Origin: Planctomycetaceae bacterium
GTDB lineage: Bacteria > Planctomycetota > Planctomycetia > Planctomycetales > Planctomycetaceae
NCBI GenBank assembly: GCA_020426505.1
Contig: JAGQPX010000067.1
Coordinates: forward strand, 1-64,000
Direction of reading: 5' to 3'
Length of the DNA stretch: 64,000 nucleotides
Shown: one piece after another, positions 43,285 through 50,406 of the stretch
Layout of the letters: each line of letters begins with the position of its first letter
Position numbering within the stretch: the first letter of the stretch is position 1
Notes under the pieces: generated by a model
The model's database searches: none
Seen by the model: the letters and a program-made list of their open reading frames with translations, nothing else
What the model was told of the DNA's origin: nothing
Translations under genes and position numbers: made by a program

Positions 43285-45132
43285 ATGGCTGAGACCTTGT
43301 GGGAACTGAGTCACGTCACCCTGGGCCGCGGATCGGCTCCGAGGCTGAACGACGTTTCGCTCACCCTCTGCGACGGGGTGACGGCGGTGATCGGTCCGTC
43401 CGGTGCCGGGAAGACGTCGCTGCTGAACCTGCTCGTCGGTTTTGAGCGACCTGACGCGGGGGCAATGACCCAACGGATTTCCGCATCCGACGAACGTCTG
43501 CCGCTGGCGTGGGTGCCGCCCGATTTTGGACTGTGGCCCCATTTGACGGTCAGACAACACCTGGAGACGGTTCGGCCCGAGCAGATTTACTCGCCCGAGA
43601 TTGATGAGCTTCTGTCGGCGTTCAATCTCGATCGACTTGCCACCGTGAGTGTCGGACGGCTGTCACAGGGTGAACGTTCGCGGCTGGCCGTGGCCCGGGC
43701 GCTGGCGTGCGATCCGCTGGTGCTGGTGATGGATGAACCGTTGGTGCATGTCGATCCGGCCTCGTTGGATCACTACTGGCGAACCATTAGCGAGCATTGT
43801 GTTTCACGTGAAACAGCCCTCGTGTTTTCGACCCACGCACCGGATGTCGTGCTGCGTGAGGCGTCGCGCGTGGTCTGCCTCGATGCAGGCCGTGTAAGCT
43901 TCGACGGCACGGTCGATTCCCTGTATGCGTCACCGCCCAGCCGTGAAGTTGCGCGATTGCTCGGACCGTCCAACTGGTTTGATGCGAAGGAGACGGCGAA
44001 TTGGCTGCCCGATCGAGAGGTGAGTAATCAGCCCGTCTGCATCAGGCCGTCACAGTTGGAGTTGGCTCCCTCGTCAAACGGTTCAGGATTGCGGGTGCAT
44101 CGCAGTCGACGCGTGGGCACGTTGATCGAAACCGAGGTGGAACACGAGCCGACGCATGACCGGCGGACACTCGTGCATCGGCCGGGAGACGGACCGCTGA
44201 CCGAGGGAACTCGCGTGCTGCTGCGATTGTGTCTGTTGTTGCTGGCTTGTCTTGTGTGGTCTGGGTGTCAGTCATCAGAAGCCGGGCCGCAGTTGCCGGT
44301 GACGAACTCACGCACCCTCAAAATGCCCGCTGACGGTTCGAGTGTCCCTGCACCGCGGAGTTTGACCGTCAGCGAGGAAGGCGAGTTGTACGTGCTCGAC
44401 AATGCGGGACGCGTGCTCGTGTATGACAACACTGGGGAGTTGACTCGCGAATGGCGGATGCCCGAATACGATGTCGGCAGGCCTGAGGGGGTGTGCATTC
44501 TCGACGACGGCACGGTCGCGGTCGCGGACACGCACTATCACCGCATCGTGGTCTTCTCCAACACGGGCGACGTGCTGCGGATGTTCGGCGAGCATGGCGA
44601 GGAGGCGGGTCAGTTCATCTACCCGGTCGCCATCACCAAGGACGACTCCGGCCATCTGTACGTCGCAGAGTACGGCGGAAATGACCGCATCCAGAAGTTC
44701 ACCACATCTGGCGAATTCATCACGACGTTCGGTAGCTTCGGCACCGATGAGGGCCAGTTCCAACGGCCGAGCGGTGTCGTCTGGCTTGGTGGCCTCGTCT
44801 ACATCGCTGATGCCATTAACAACCGCGTGCACGTTTATTCAGACGATGGTGAATACCGGGAAACGATTGTCGACGCTGCACGTGAGAACTCAGTCAGCGT
44901 GAACTATCCCTACGACATCGCCCTTGGTCCGGACGCATCGCTGTTTCTGGTCGAGTACGGGGCGGGGCGAGTGACGCAGATCGACACAGAGGGCAACCTG
45001 CTCGGACGTCACGGCAGTGTCGGTCGGGGAAAGGGGCAGTTCTACACCCCGTGGGGCATCACGGTTGACCGACAAGGCCGCGTGTTCGTTGCCGACACAG
45101 GGAACCATCGAACCGTGGAGTTGTCGTTGTGA
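43285..45132 (+). CDS. ABC transporter ATPase (FbpC-like) continuous in frame with an NHL-repeat lipoprotein
   Basis: A single 615-codon frame. Codons 1-310 are an iron-type ABC ATPase: Walker A GPSGAGKT (37-44), signature LSQGE (126-130), Walker B with Asp150-Glu151 (LVLVMDEP), H-loop His184, then a TOBE-like part. The Q-loop Gln is Pro79. From codon 311 the frame continues, without any stop, into a lipoprotein signal peptide and six NHL-type propeller repeats. Either the protein is a true fusion, or the second half is also (or only) made from the internal GTG at 44215 (see that entry). It follows the permease by 69 nt and overlaps the VWA gene. Confidence 0.8.
   Translation: MAETLWELSHVTLGRGSAPRLNDVSLTLCDGVTAVIGPSGAGKTSLLNLLVGFERPDAGAMTQRISASDERLPLAWVPPDFGLWPHLTVRQHLETVRPEQIYSPEIDELLSAFNLDRLATVSVGRLSQGERSRLAVARALACDPLVLVMDEPLVHVDPASLDHYWRTISEHCVSRETALVFSTHAPDVVLREASRVVCLDAGRVSFDGTVDSLYASPPSREVARLLGPSNWFDAKETANWLPDREVSNQPVCIRPSQLELAPSSNGSGLRVHRSRRVGTLIETEVEHEPTHDRRTLVHRPGDGPLTEGTRVLLRLCLLLLACLVWSGCQSSEAGPQLPVTNSRTLKMPADGSSVPAPRSLTVSEEGELYVLDNAGRVLVYDNTGELTREWRMPEYDVGRPEGVCILDDGTVAVADTHYHRIVVFSNTGDVLRMFGEHGEEAGQFIYPVAITKDDSGHLYVAEYGGNDRIQKFTTSGEFITTFGSFGTDEGQFQRPSGVVWLGGLVYIADAINNRVHVYSDDGEYRETIVDAARENSVSVNYPYDIALGPDASLFLVEYGAGRVTQIDTEGNLLGRHGSVGRGKGQFYTPWGITVDRQGRVFVADTGNHRTVELSL
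43800..43815. promoter_or_regulatory. parS site 2 (ParB/Spo0J binding palindrome)
   Basis: A second exact TGTTTCACGTGAAACA, inside the ATPase part of the fused gene. Here the frame reads Cys-Val-Ser-Arg-Glu-Thr, different from site 1, so the identity is at the DNA level, not the protein level. Confidence 0.85.
44215..45132 (+). CDS. Internal start: NHL-repeat lipoprotein nested in frame
   Basis: An in-frame GTG at 44215 has a GAGGGA motif 6 nt upstream. The 305-residue product begins MLLRLCLLLLACLVWSGC, a lipoprotein signal with Cys18 (WSGC is a weak lipobox at -3). Then follow six NHL repeats: YVLDNAGRVLVYDNTGELT, VAVADTHYHRIVVFSNTGD, YVAEYGGNDRIQKFTTSGE, YIADAINNRVHVYSDDGE, a degenerate one, and VFVADTGNHRTVELSL. 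NHL propellers bind ligands in the envelope. The clear ribosome binding site favours independent translation, so I count this as a second gene; it could be the only mode for the lipoprotein. Confidence 0.6.
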   Translation: MLLRLCLLLLACLVWSGCQSSEAGPQLPVTNSRTLKMPADGSSVPAPRSLTVSEEGELYVLDNAGRVLVYDNTGELTREWRMPEYDVGRPEGVCILDDGTVAVADTHYHRIVVFSNTGDVLRMFGEHGEEAGQFIYPVAITKDDSGHLYVAEYGGNDRIQKFTTSGEFITTFGSFGTDEGQFQRPSGVVWLGGLVYIADAINNRVHVYSDDGEYRETIVDAARENSVSVNYPYDIALGPDASLFLVEYGAGRVTQIDTEGNLLGRHGSVGRGKGQFYTPWGITVDRQGRVFVADTGNHRTVELSL

Positions 45133-48110
45133 ACTGGAAGCAGTCAGTGCGGAGCGTGTTCCCGCCGCGGCGTGGGCCGGTGACGCTGCGCGATGGGCTG
45201 CCGCTGGTGATCTTTCTGGTGATCTACGCGGCGACGGTTATTGCTCTTGAGCAGACGCAGTCGTTGCTGTTCACGCGACGGGCGGCCTTTGGGCTGATGA
45301 TCGTCAGCGTCTGGGTCTGGTGGATGTGGCTCAACGGGGCGAGTGGACTCGATCGCAAGCGAGGACTGGTGGCCCTCATCACACGGCTGATCTTGATCGG
45401 CTTATTCGTGATGGTGATCGCTGAACCGAGATCGGTGCGGACGAGTGACACGCTGACGGTTGTGTTCGCGGTTGATTCGTCGGACTCCGTGGGTGACGCT
45501 GCGGTCGAGAGGGCGATGGACTTTGTGGCGATCGCGGGGGCGGGGAAGCCGGACAAGGACAATGCGGGCGTCGTGTTCTTCGGACGCAACGCTGCGGTCG
45601 AATTGCCGCCGCGTCAGTCGTTTCCGTTTGAAAAGAACAAGAACGTCCAGATCACGCCTGACGCGACCGACCTCGAACGGGCCCTCACGCTCTCGGCTGC
45701 CATGATCCCCGAGGAGACACGCGGGCGGATTGTCCTCGTCAGTGATGGCACGCAAACGACCGGCTCGCTGGACAGCGTTGTCGATCAACTCGCCTCGCGG
45801 GGCATCAGCGTCGATGTGCTGCCGATCGAGTATCAGTACGACCGTGAGATGTGGATCGAGCGGGTCGATCTGCCCCGGTTTGTCAAGCTGGGTGAGAACT
45901 ACAACGCGTCGGTCCTGCTCTCGTCACTCGTCGCGGACAAGGCCAAACTCATTCTGCGGGAGAACTCACGCATTATCTCCGAGCAGGACATCAAACTAGA
46001 GGCGGGCAAAACGCGGATCGACATCCCGATCAAAGTCGGCGAGCCGGGCTACTACGAGTACAAGGCGACGATCGAGACCGAGGAGGGAAGCGATCATCTG
46101 ACGCTCAACAACTCGGTGCTCAACTATCTGTACGTTGAGGGACAAGGCAAAGTGCTCATCGTCCACGACCCGGCTGGCGATCCGTCCGACTGGGAGTCGC
46201 TGGCCCGCGCGATCCGTGAGGGAGAGCGAGACGTGCAGACGCTCGAAGCGTATGGCATGCCTCGTGATCCGCTCTCCCTGATGCCTTACGACTGTGTGGT
46301 CTTCGTCAACGTGGGGCAGGACGCGTTCGACACGGTGCAACTGCAGGCCCTGCACGATGCGGTTTATAACCAGGGGATTGGTTTCCTGATGGTTGGCGGG
46401 CCGAACAGCTTCGGCGCGGGCGGCTACCATCGCACCGTCGTCGAGGACGCCCTCCCGGTGTCGATGGACATCACTCAGAAGAAGATCCTGCCGAAGGGGG
46501 CACTGGCCATCATTTTGCACACGTGTGAGTTCCCTGAGGGAAACACCTGGGGGCAGCGGATCACCAAGCAGGCAATGAAGGTCCTCAGCGAGCAGGATGA
46601 AGTCGGCGTGCTTGCTTCGATTGCTGGTGGAGATGGATGGGTCTTCGAACTCACTCCGGCCGGTCAGTACGACGAATTGGTCAAAAAGATCAACGGACTC
46701 GGCGTTGGTGACATGGGTGCGTTCGGCCCCACGATGAAACTGGGGCTCGACGGGCTCAAGAAGTCCGACGCGGCCACGAAACACATGATCATTATCTCGG
46801 ACGGCGACCCGGCGCCCCCGCCGCCGCAACTCATCAACGAGTTCATCAAAGAGGAGATCAGTATCTCGATGGTCGCCATCTTCCCGCACGGAGGGGCGGA
46901 CATCTCGAAGATGCGAGCCATCGCCTCCGCGACCGGCGGCCGGTACTACTTCCCTGCTGATCCCAATGAGCTGCCGAAAATCTTCATCAAGGAGGCGAAG
47001 ACGCTCAAACGGAGCATGGTGCAGGAGAAGACCTTCACGCCGGAGGTTGAGTTCCCGTCGCAGGTGCTCGATGGCATCGAAGCTCTCCCGCCACTGCATG
47101 GATACGTGCTGTCGACGTCCAAGCCGATGGCAGAGACTGTGCTGGTCACACGAGACCACATGGCAGACATCGAGGAGACGGACCCGGTGCTGGCGATCTG
47201 GCGATATGGACTGGCAACAACAGCCGCATTTACATCCGATCTCTCTCCGGCGTGGGGGAGTGACTGGGTCAACTGGGAACAGTACCGGGCGTTCGTCACA
47301 CAATTGCTCACACGTGTCTCCCGCATCAAACAGGAGAGTGACCTCCGCATGTGGACGTACATGTCGGGCGGCGACGGCATCGTGATGGTCGAGGATTTTC
47401 ATCCGGATGAGTCATTCCTCGACCTGAAGGCGACCGTCGCCGGGCCTCGTGATCGAACTCAGACCGTTGATCTCAAACAGGTCGGGCCACGGCGGTATCA
47501 GGCGACGTTTCCGCTGTGGGGCACTGGGCGGTATCAGGTGATGGCCGTCGGTGCCTCGGGCGAACGCGAGGACCGCGTGCACGGCGGGTTCATCGTGCCT
47601 TACTCGCCGGAGTACCTCCGCTTTCGTTCGGACCCGATCGCTCTCGACGAGATCCGTGAACGGACCGGGGGCGTCGTGCTGGACGGCGAATCGAAAGCCG
47701 AGGACGTGTTCAACCGGCGTCAGCCCAAGCAAAGCACACAGCCGATTTTCGACTGGTTCCTGATGGCATTGGCCTGCCTCATCCCCATCGACGTCGGCAT
47801 CCGCCGCGTGCAACTCGACTGGCAGGCCATCAAGAACTGGCTCGGCCTCGGCAAACGGGATGCCTCGACCGAAACGATGGGAGCATTGCTGCGTCGCAAG
47901 GAATCGCTGGACACCAAACTCGATAAAGGCCGGCCCAGGACACCATGGCCCACATCGCCATCCGCACCGACGTATGACACACAGACAACTCCGACTCGCA
48001 CCCGTCCGATCAAGCCGACTGCGAAACCGCAAGCGAGTCAGGCCGACTCACCCGAAACAACAACGTCACGACTCCTGGAGTTGAAACGCCGCCGGAAAGA
48101 AGAGGAGTAA
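45129..48110 (+). CDS. Large membrane protein with two VWA domains and amidotransferase-like fold
   Basis: 993 residues; its GTG overlaps the NHL stop. Membrane segments at about 25-43, 52-68 and 80-97, and a last one near 868-885. The first VWA has MIDAS Asp-Ser-Ser-Asp-Ser (near 117). A beta-sandwich and an amidotransferase-like fold without Cys (FLMVGGPNSFGAGGYHRTVV, near 420) follow, and a second VWA with IIISDGDPAPPPP (near 555). The C-terminal tail (about 900-990) is a Thr/Pro/Lys-rich cytoplasmic linker ending in a basic/acidic helix. It is the large paralogue of the protein at 25360 and precedes MoxR. Confidence 0.8.
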   Translation: MNWKQSVRSVFPPRRGPVTLRDGLPLVIFLVIYAATVIALEQTQSLLFTRRAAFGLMIVSVWVWWMWLNGASGLDRKRGLVALITRLILIGLFVMVIAEPRSVRTSDTLTVVFAVDSSDSVGDAAVERAMDFVAIAGAGKPDKDNAGVVFFGRNAAVELPPRQSFPFEKNKNVQITPDATDLERALTLSAAMIPEETRGRIVLVSDGTQTTGSLDSVVDQLASRGISVDVLPIEYQYDREMWIERVDLPRFVKLGENYNASVLLSSLVADKAKLILRENSRIISEQDIKLEAGKTRIDIPIKVGEPGYYEYKATIETEEGSDHLTLNNSVLNYLYVEGQGKVLIVHDPAGDPSDWESLARAIREGERDVQTLEAYGMPRDPLSLMPYDCVVFVNVGQDAFDTVQLQALHDAVYNQGIGFLMVGGPNSFGAGGYHRTVVEDALPVSMDITQKKILPKGALAIILHTCEFPEGNTWGQRITKQAMKVLSEQDEVGVLASIAGGDGWVFELTPAGQYDELVKKINGLGVGDMGAFGPTMKLGLDGLKKSDAATKHMIIISDGDPAPPPPQLINEFIKEEISISMVAIFPHGGADISKMRAIASATGGRYYFPADPNELPKIFIKEAKTLKRSMVQEKTFTPEVEFPSQVLDGIEALPPLHGYVLSTSKPMAETVLVTRDHMADIEETDPVLAIWRYGLATTAAFTSDLSPAWGSDWVNWEQYRAFVTQLLTRVSRIKQESDLRMWTYMSGGDGIVMVEDFHPDESFLDLKATVAGPRDRTQTVDLKQVGPRRYQATFPLWGTGRYQVMAVGASGEREDRVHGGFIVPYSPEYLRFRSDPIALDEIRERTGGVVLDGESKAEDVFNRRQPKQSTQPIFDWFLMALACLIPIDVGIRRVQLDWQAIKNWLGLGKRDASTETMGALLRRKESLDTKLDKGRPRTPWPTSPSAPTYDTQTTPTRTRPIKPTAKPQASQADSPETTTSRLLELKRRRKEEE

Positions 48111-48158
48111 CCGCCGGGACACCAAGGCCTGAGAGGACACACCACGTGGAAGCTGGAT

Positions 48159-48209
48159 TCGCCAGAGTTCAGTTTCGTTCAATTCAACACAATGTCTGAA
48201 CTCTGGCGA
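48159..48209. repeat. Inverted repeat between the VWA and moxR genes
   Basis: A 14-bp perfect inverted repeat: TCGCCAGAGTTCAG at 48159-48172 and its complement at 48196-48209, with a 23-nt AT-rich loop. A longer open frame for moxR would begin inside it (48192), which is one reason to reject that start. The following 48230-48262 has CTTGGCG-type repeats. Confidence 0.65.
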
Positions 48210-48290
48210 GTTCGGCTACCAAACGATCACTCCGCTTGGCGCCCTTGGCGTCTTGGCGGTTTACGAGAAGACGAGCGAGAAAGGACAGCC

Positions 48291-49301
48291 ATGAACGAGT
48301 CCACAAACATTGAGGCCCTGCAAGCGGAAGCAGACGACTTTCGCCGGACGTTTGCGGAGGTGCGTGACGAAATCGGCAAGGTGATCGTCGGGCAGGAACG
48401 TGTCGTCGAAGCGACGATGACGGCTCTGTTCTGCGGCGGCAACGTGCTGCTCGAAGGGGTGCCGGGGCTGGGCAAGACCGAACTGATCAAGGCCATGTCG
48501 CAGGTGCTCGACCTGAAGTTCCGCAGGATTCAGTTCACCCCCGACCTGATGCCCGCTGACATCATCGGCACCAACATCATGCAGTCGGACGAGCATGGCC
48601 GGTACCGTTTCGAGTTTCGGGAGGGGCCGATCTTCACGCAGTTGCTACTTGCGGACGAGATCAACCGCGCTTCGCCGAAGACGCAGTCAGCCCTGCTGGA
48701 GACGATGCAGGAAGGAACGGTGACAACGGGCGGAACGATTCATACGCTCGATCAACCCTTCTTTGTCCTCGCGACACAGAACCCGTTGGAGCAGGAAGGA
48801 ACCTACCCACTCCCCGAAGCTCAGCTGGACCGGTTCCTGTTCAAGGTCGATGTGCCGTTCCTCTCGCGTGATGAACTCAACGAAGTGGTCAGCCGCACGA
48901 TTCTCAAACCGGTTGTTGAGGTCCGCAAACTGATGGATGAGGCACGTATTCTGCAATTGCGACAGGTTCTTGCCAAGGTGGTCGTTGCTGATCCCATTCG
49001 CGACTTCGCCTGTCGGCTCGTGCTTGCCACGCATCCGGACTCGGAGTTTGCGACTGAGGATGTGCGGCGGTTCGTCCGCTGGGGCGCCAGTCCGCGAGCT
49101 GCTCAGTCGCTCATCAAGGCCGCGCGAGTGCGAGCGTTGAGTCAGGGTCGTGCTCACGTCGCATTCGCTGACGTGCGTCACTTCGCAGACGAAGTCCTCG
49201 GCCATCGCGCGCTGCTCAATTACGACGGCCAGGCGGAGAACATTGTTGTCACGAATCTGATCAAGGACTGCGTGACCTCGTTGCCCGAGGAGGCGGCCTA
49301 A
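48291..49301 (+). CDS. moxR: MoxR-family AAA+ ATPase
   Basis: 336 residues from the ATG at 48291, with AAGGACAG upstream. Walker A is GVPGLGKTE (about 59-67), Walker B LLLADEIN (about 117-124), and the sensor region reads FVLATQNPLEQEGTYPLPEAQLDRF (near 160-185). MoxR ATPases act as chaperone-like partners of VWA proteins, loading metals or maturing complexes. The neighbouring DUF58 and VWA genes are the usual partners, so I expect a MoxR/VWA envelope complex. The catalytic residues are complete. Confidence 0.95.
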   Translation: MNESTNIEALQAEADDFRRTFAEVRDEIGKVIVGQERVVEATMTALFCGGNVLLEGVPGLGKTELIKAMSQVLDLKFRRIQFTPDLMPADIIGTNIMQSDEHGRYRFEFREGPIFTQLLLADEINRASPKTQSALLETMQEGTVTTGGTIHTLDQPFFVLATQNPLEQEGTYPLPEAQLDRFLFKVDVPFLSRDELNEVVSRTILKPVVEVRKLMDEARILQLRQVLAKVVVADPIRDFACRLVLATHPDSEFATEDVRRFVRWGASPRAAQSLIKAARVRALSQGRAHVAFADVRHFADEVLGHRALLNYDGQAENIVVTNLIKDCVTSLPEEAA

Positions 49302-49309
49302 CACGCATC

Positions 49310-49344
49310 CGTTTAGCCCCACATTTCAAATGTGCGGCTAAACG
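49310..49344. repeat. Strong stem-loop between moxR and the DUF58 gene
   Basis: CGTTTAGCC (49310-49318) pairs with GGCTAAACG (49336-49344), and inside it CACATTT (49320-49326) pairs with AAATGTG (49328-49334): nearly 17 paired bases in 35 nt. It begins 8 nt after the moxR stop. No T-run follows, so it is more likely an mRNA processing or stability element, or a REP-type repeat, than a terminator. Confidence 0.75.
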
Positions 49345-49365
49345 AGCATCTACCGAGAATCGATA

Positions 49366-50265
49366 ATGCCCGAGACCACGACACAATTCACGAGTCTGTT
49401 GCCGAACGACGTCCTGGCACGCGTCGAGCGGATGCGGCTCAATCCGCTCAAGCGTAAGACGAACCACTCGCGGGGTGAGCATTTGTCCGGCAAGGGGGGG
49501 GCGAGCACGGAGTTCGCGGACTACCGTGACTACTCGCCCGGCGACGATGTGAGGTACGTCGACTGGAACATCTTCGCCCGCATCAATCATCCGTACCTCA
49601 AGCTGTACAAACATGAGGAGGAGATGCACGTCGTGCTGCTGGTTGATGCGTCGAGGTCGATGCAGTTCGAGGGGAAGTTCGACCTTGCGAGACAACTGGC
49701 CGCTGCCTTCGGCGTGATGGGGCTGTTCAACGTGGAGAAAGTCAGTGCGTACTCCTGCACGGAGCGTGCGGTCGATCCGGTCGTTCTGCCCCACTGCACG
49801 GGTCGATCGAGCATGCGGCGATTGCTGGCATTCCTCGAAGAACTCCCCGGCGGCGGCGAGTTCCCCATCGAGGCAGCGATCGAGGAGGTCCTCAAACGGC
49901 ATCGAGGCAAAGGCGTTGCCGTCGTGCTCTCCGATTTTCTCACACTCGGCGACATGACACGGTCGTTCAACCTTCTGCACAGCGCCAACCTGGAAATCTT
50001 CGCCCTGCAGATCCTCGGACCGACGGAGCTCGACCCGGAACTGACGGGCGACCTGCGGTTCGTCGACTCCGAAACCAATCAAACCCTCGACGTCTCCTCC
50101 GTCGGCGAGTTGTTGGGTTTGTACCACGAACACCGAGAGGCTCTGTCAAACCACCTCGCCGCGTTGTGTCGCAAGCGTCAAGGCAGGTTCGTGACAATGA
50201 GTTCCGAGGAAGACATCAAAAGCGTGCTGTTCGACCGGCTGCTGAGACGGGGCTGGGTACGGTGA
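49366..50265 (+). CDS. DUF58 / VWA-type protein, MoxR partner
   Basis: 299 residues, soluble. DUF58 core: GEHLSGKGGASTEFADYRDYSPGDDVRYVDWNIFARIN (about 37-75), then a VWA-like domain with MIDAS Asp-Ala-Ser-Arg-Ser (VLLVDASRSMQF, about 91-102). No membrane segment. DUF58 proteins are standard partners of MoxR in operons, and their VWA part is thought to bind metal and client proteins. It follows moxR after a 64-bp gap with a strong stem-loop. Confidence 0.9.
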   Translation: MPETTTQFTSLLPNDVLARVERMRLNPLKRKTNHSRGEHLSGKGGASTEFADYRDYSPGDDVRYVDWNIFARINHPYLKLYKHEEEMHVVLLVDASRSMQFEGKFDLARQLAAAFGVMGLFNVEKVSAYSCTERAVDPVVLPHCTGRSSMRRLLAFLEELPGGGEFPIEAAIEEVLKRHRGKGVAVVLSDFLTLGDMTRSFNLLHSANLEIFALQILGPTELDPELTGDLRFVDSETNQTLDVSSVGELLGLYHEHREALSNHLAALCRKRQGRFVTMSSEEDIKSVLFDRLLRRGWVR

Positions 50266-50280
50266 GAATGTCAAAATGTA

Positions 50281-50397
50281 AAATGAGAACTGAGAAATGC
50301 AAAATGAAAAGTCCTGAAGCGAATACGGCCACCGCCATGATGGAAAGACGACCACAATCAATTTCAAATTCTCATTTCCCATTTATCATTTTTCATT
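50281..50397. repeat. AT-rich imperfect palindrome between the DUF58 and VWA genes
   Basis: The 141-bp gap is far more AT-rich than its surroundings. AAATGAGAA (50281-50289) is complementary to 50369-50377, and AATGAAAA (50303-50310) to TTTTCATT (50390-50397). The left arm contains tandem-like AAAATG units. It looks like a degenerate inverted element; no coding potential. Confidence 0.55.
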
Positions 50398-50406
50398 GAT
50401 TCTCCC

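Noticed and set aside
45996-47402. Long minus-strand open frame (468 codons) antisense to the VWA gene
   Set aside because: It is a shadow of a GC-rich gene; its product has no domain, and is rich in His/Arg/Asp as expected from antisense codons.
48192-48290. N-terminal extension of MoxR
   Set aside because: It starts inside an inverted repeat and adds residues foreign to the family; the ATG at 48291 gives the usual length.
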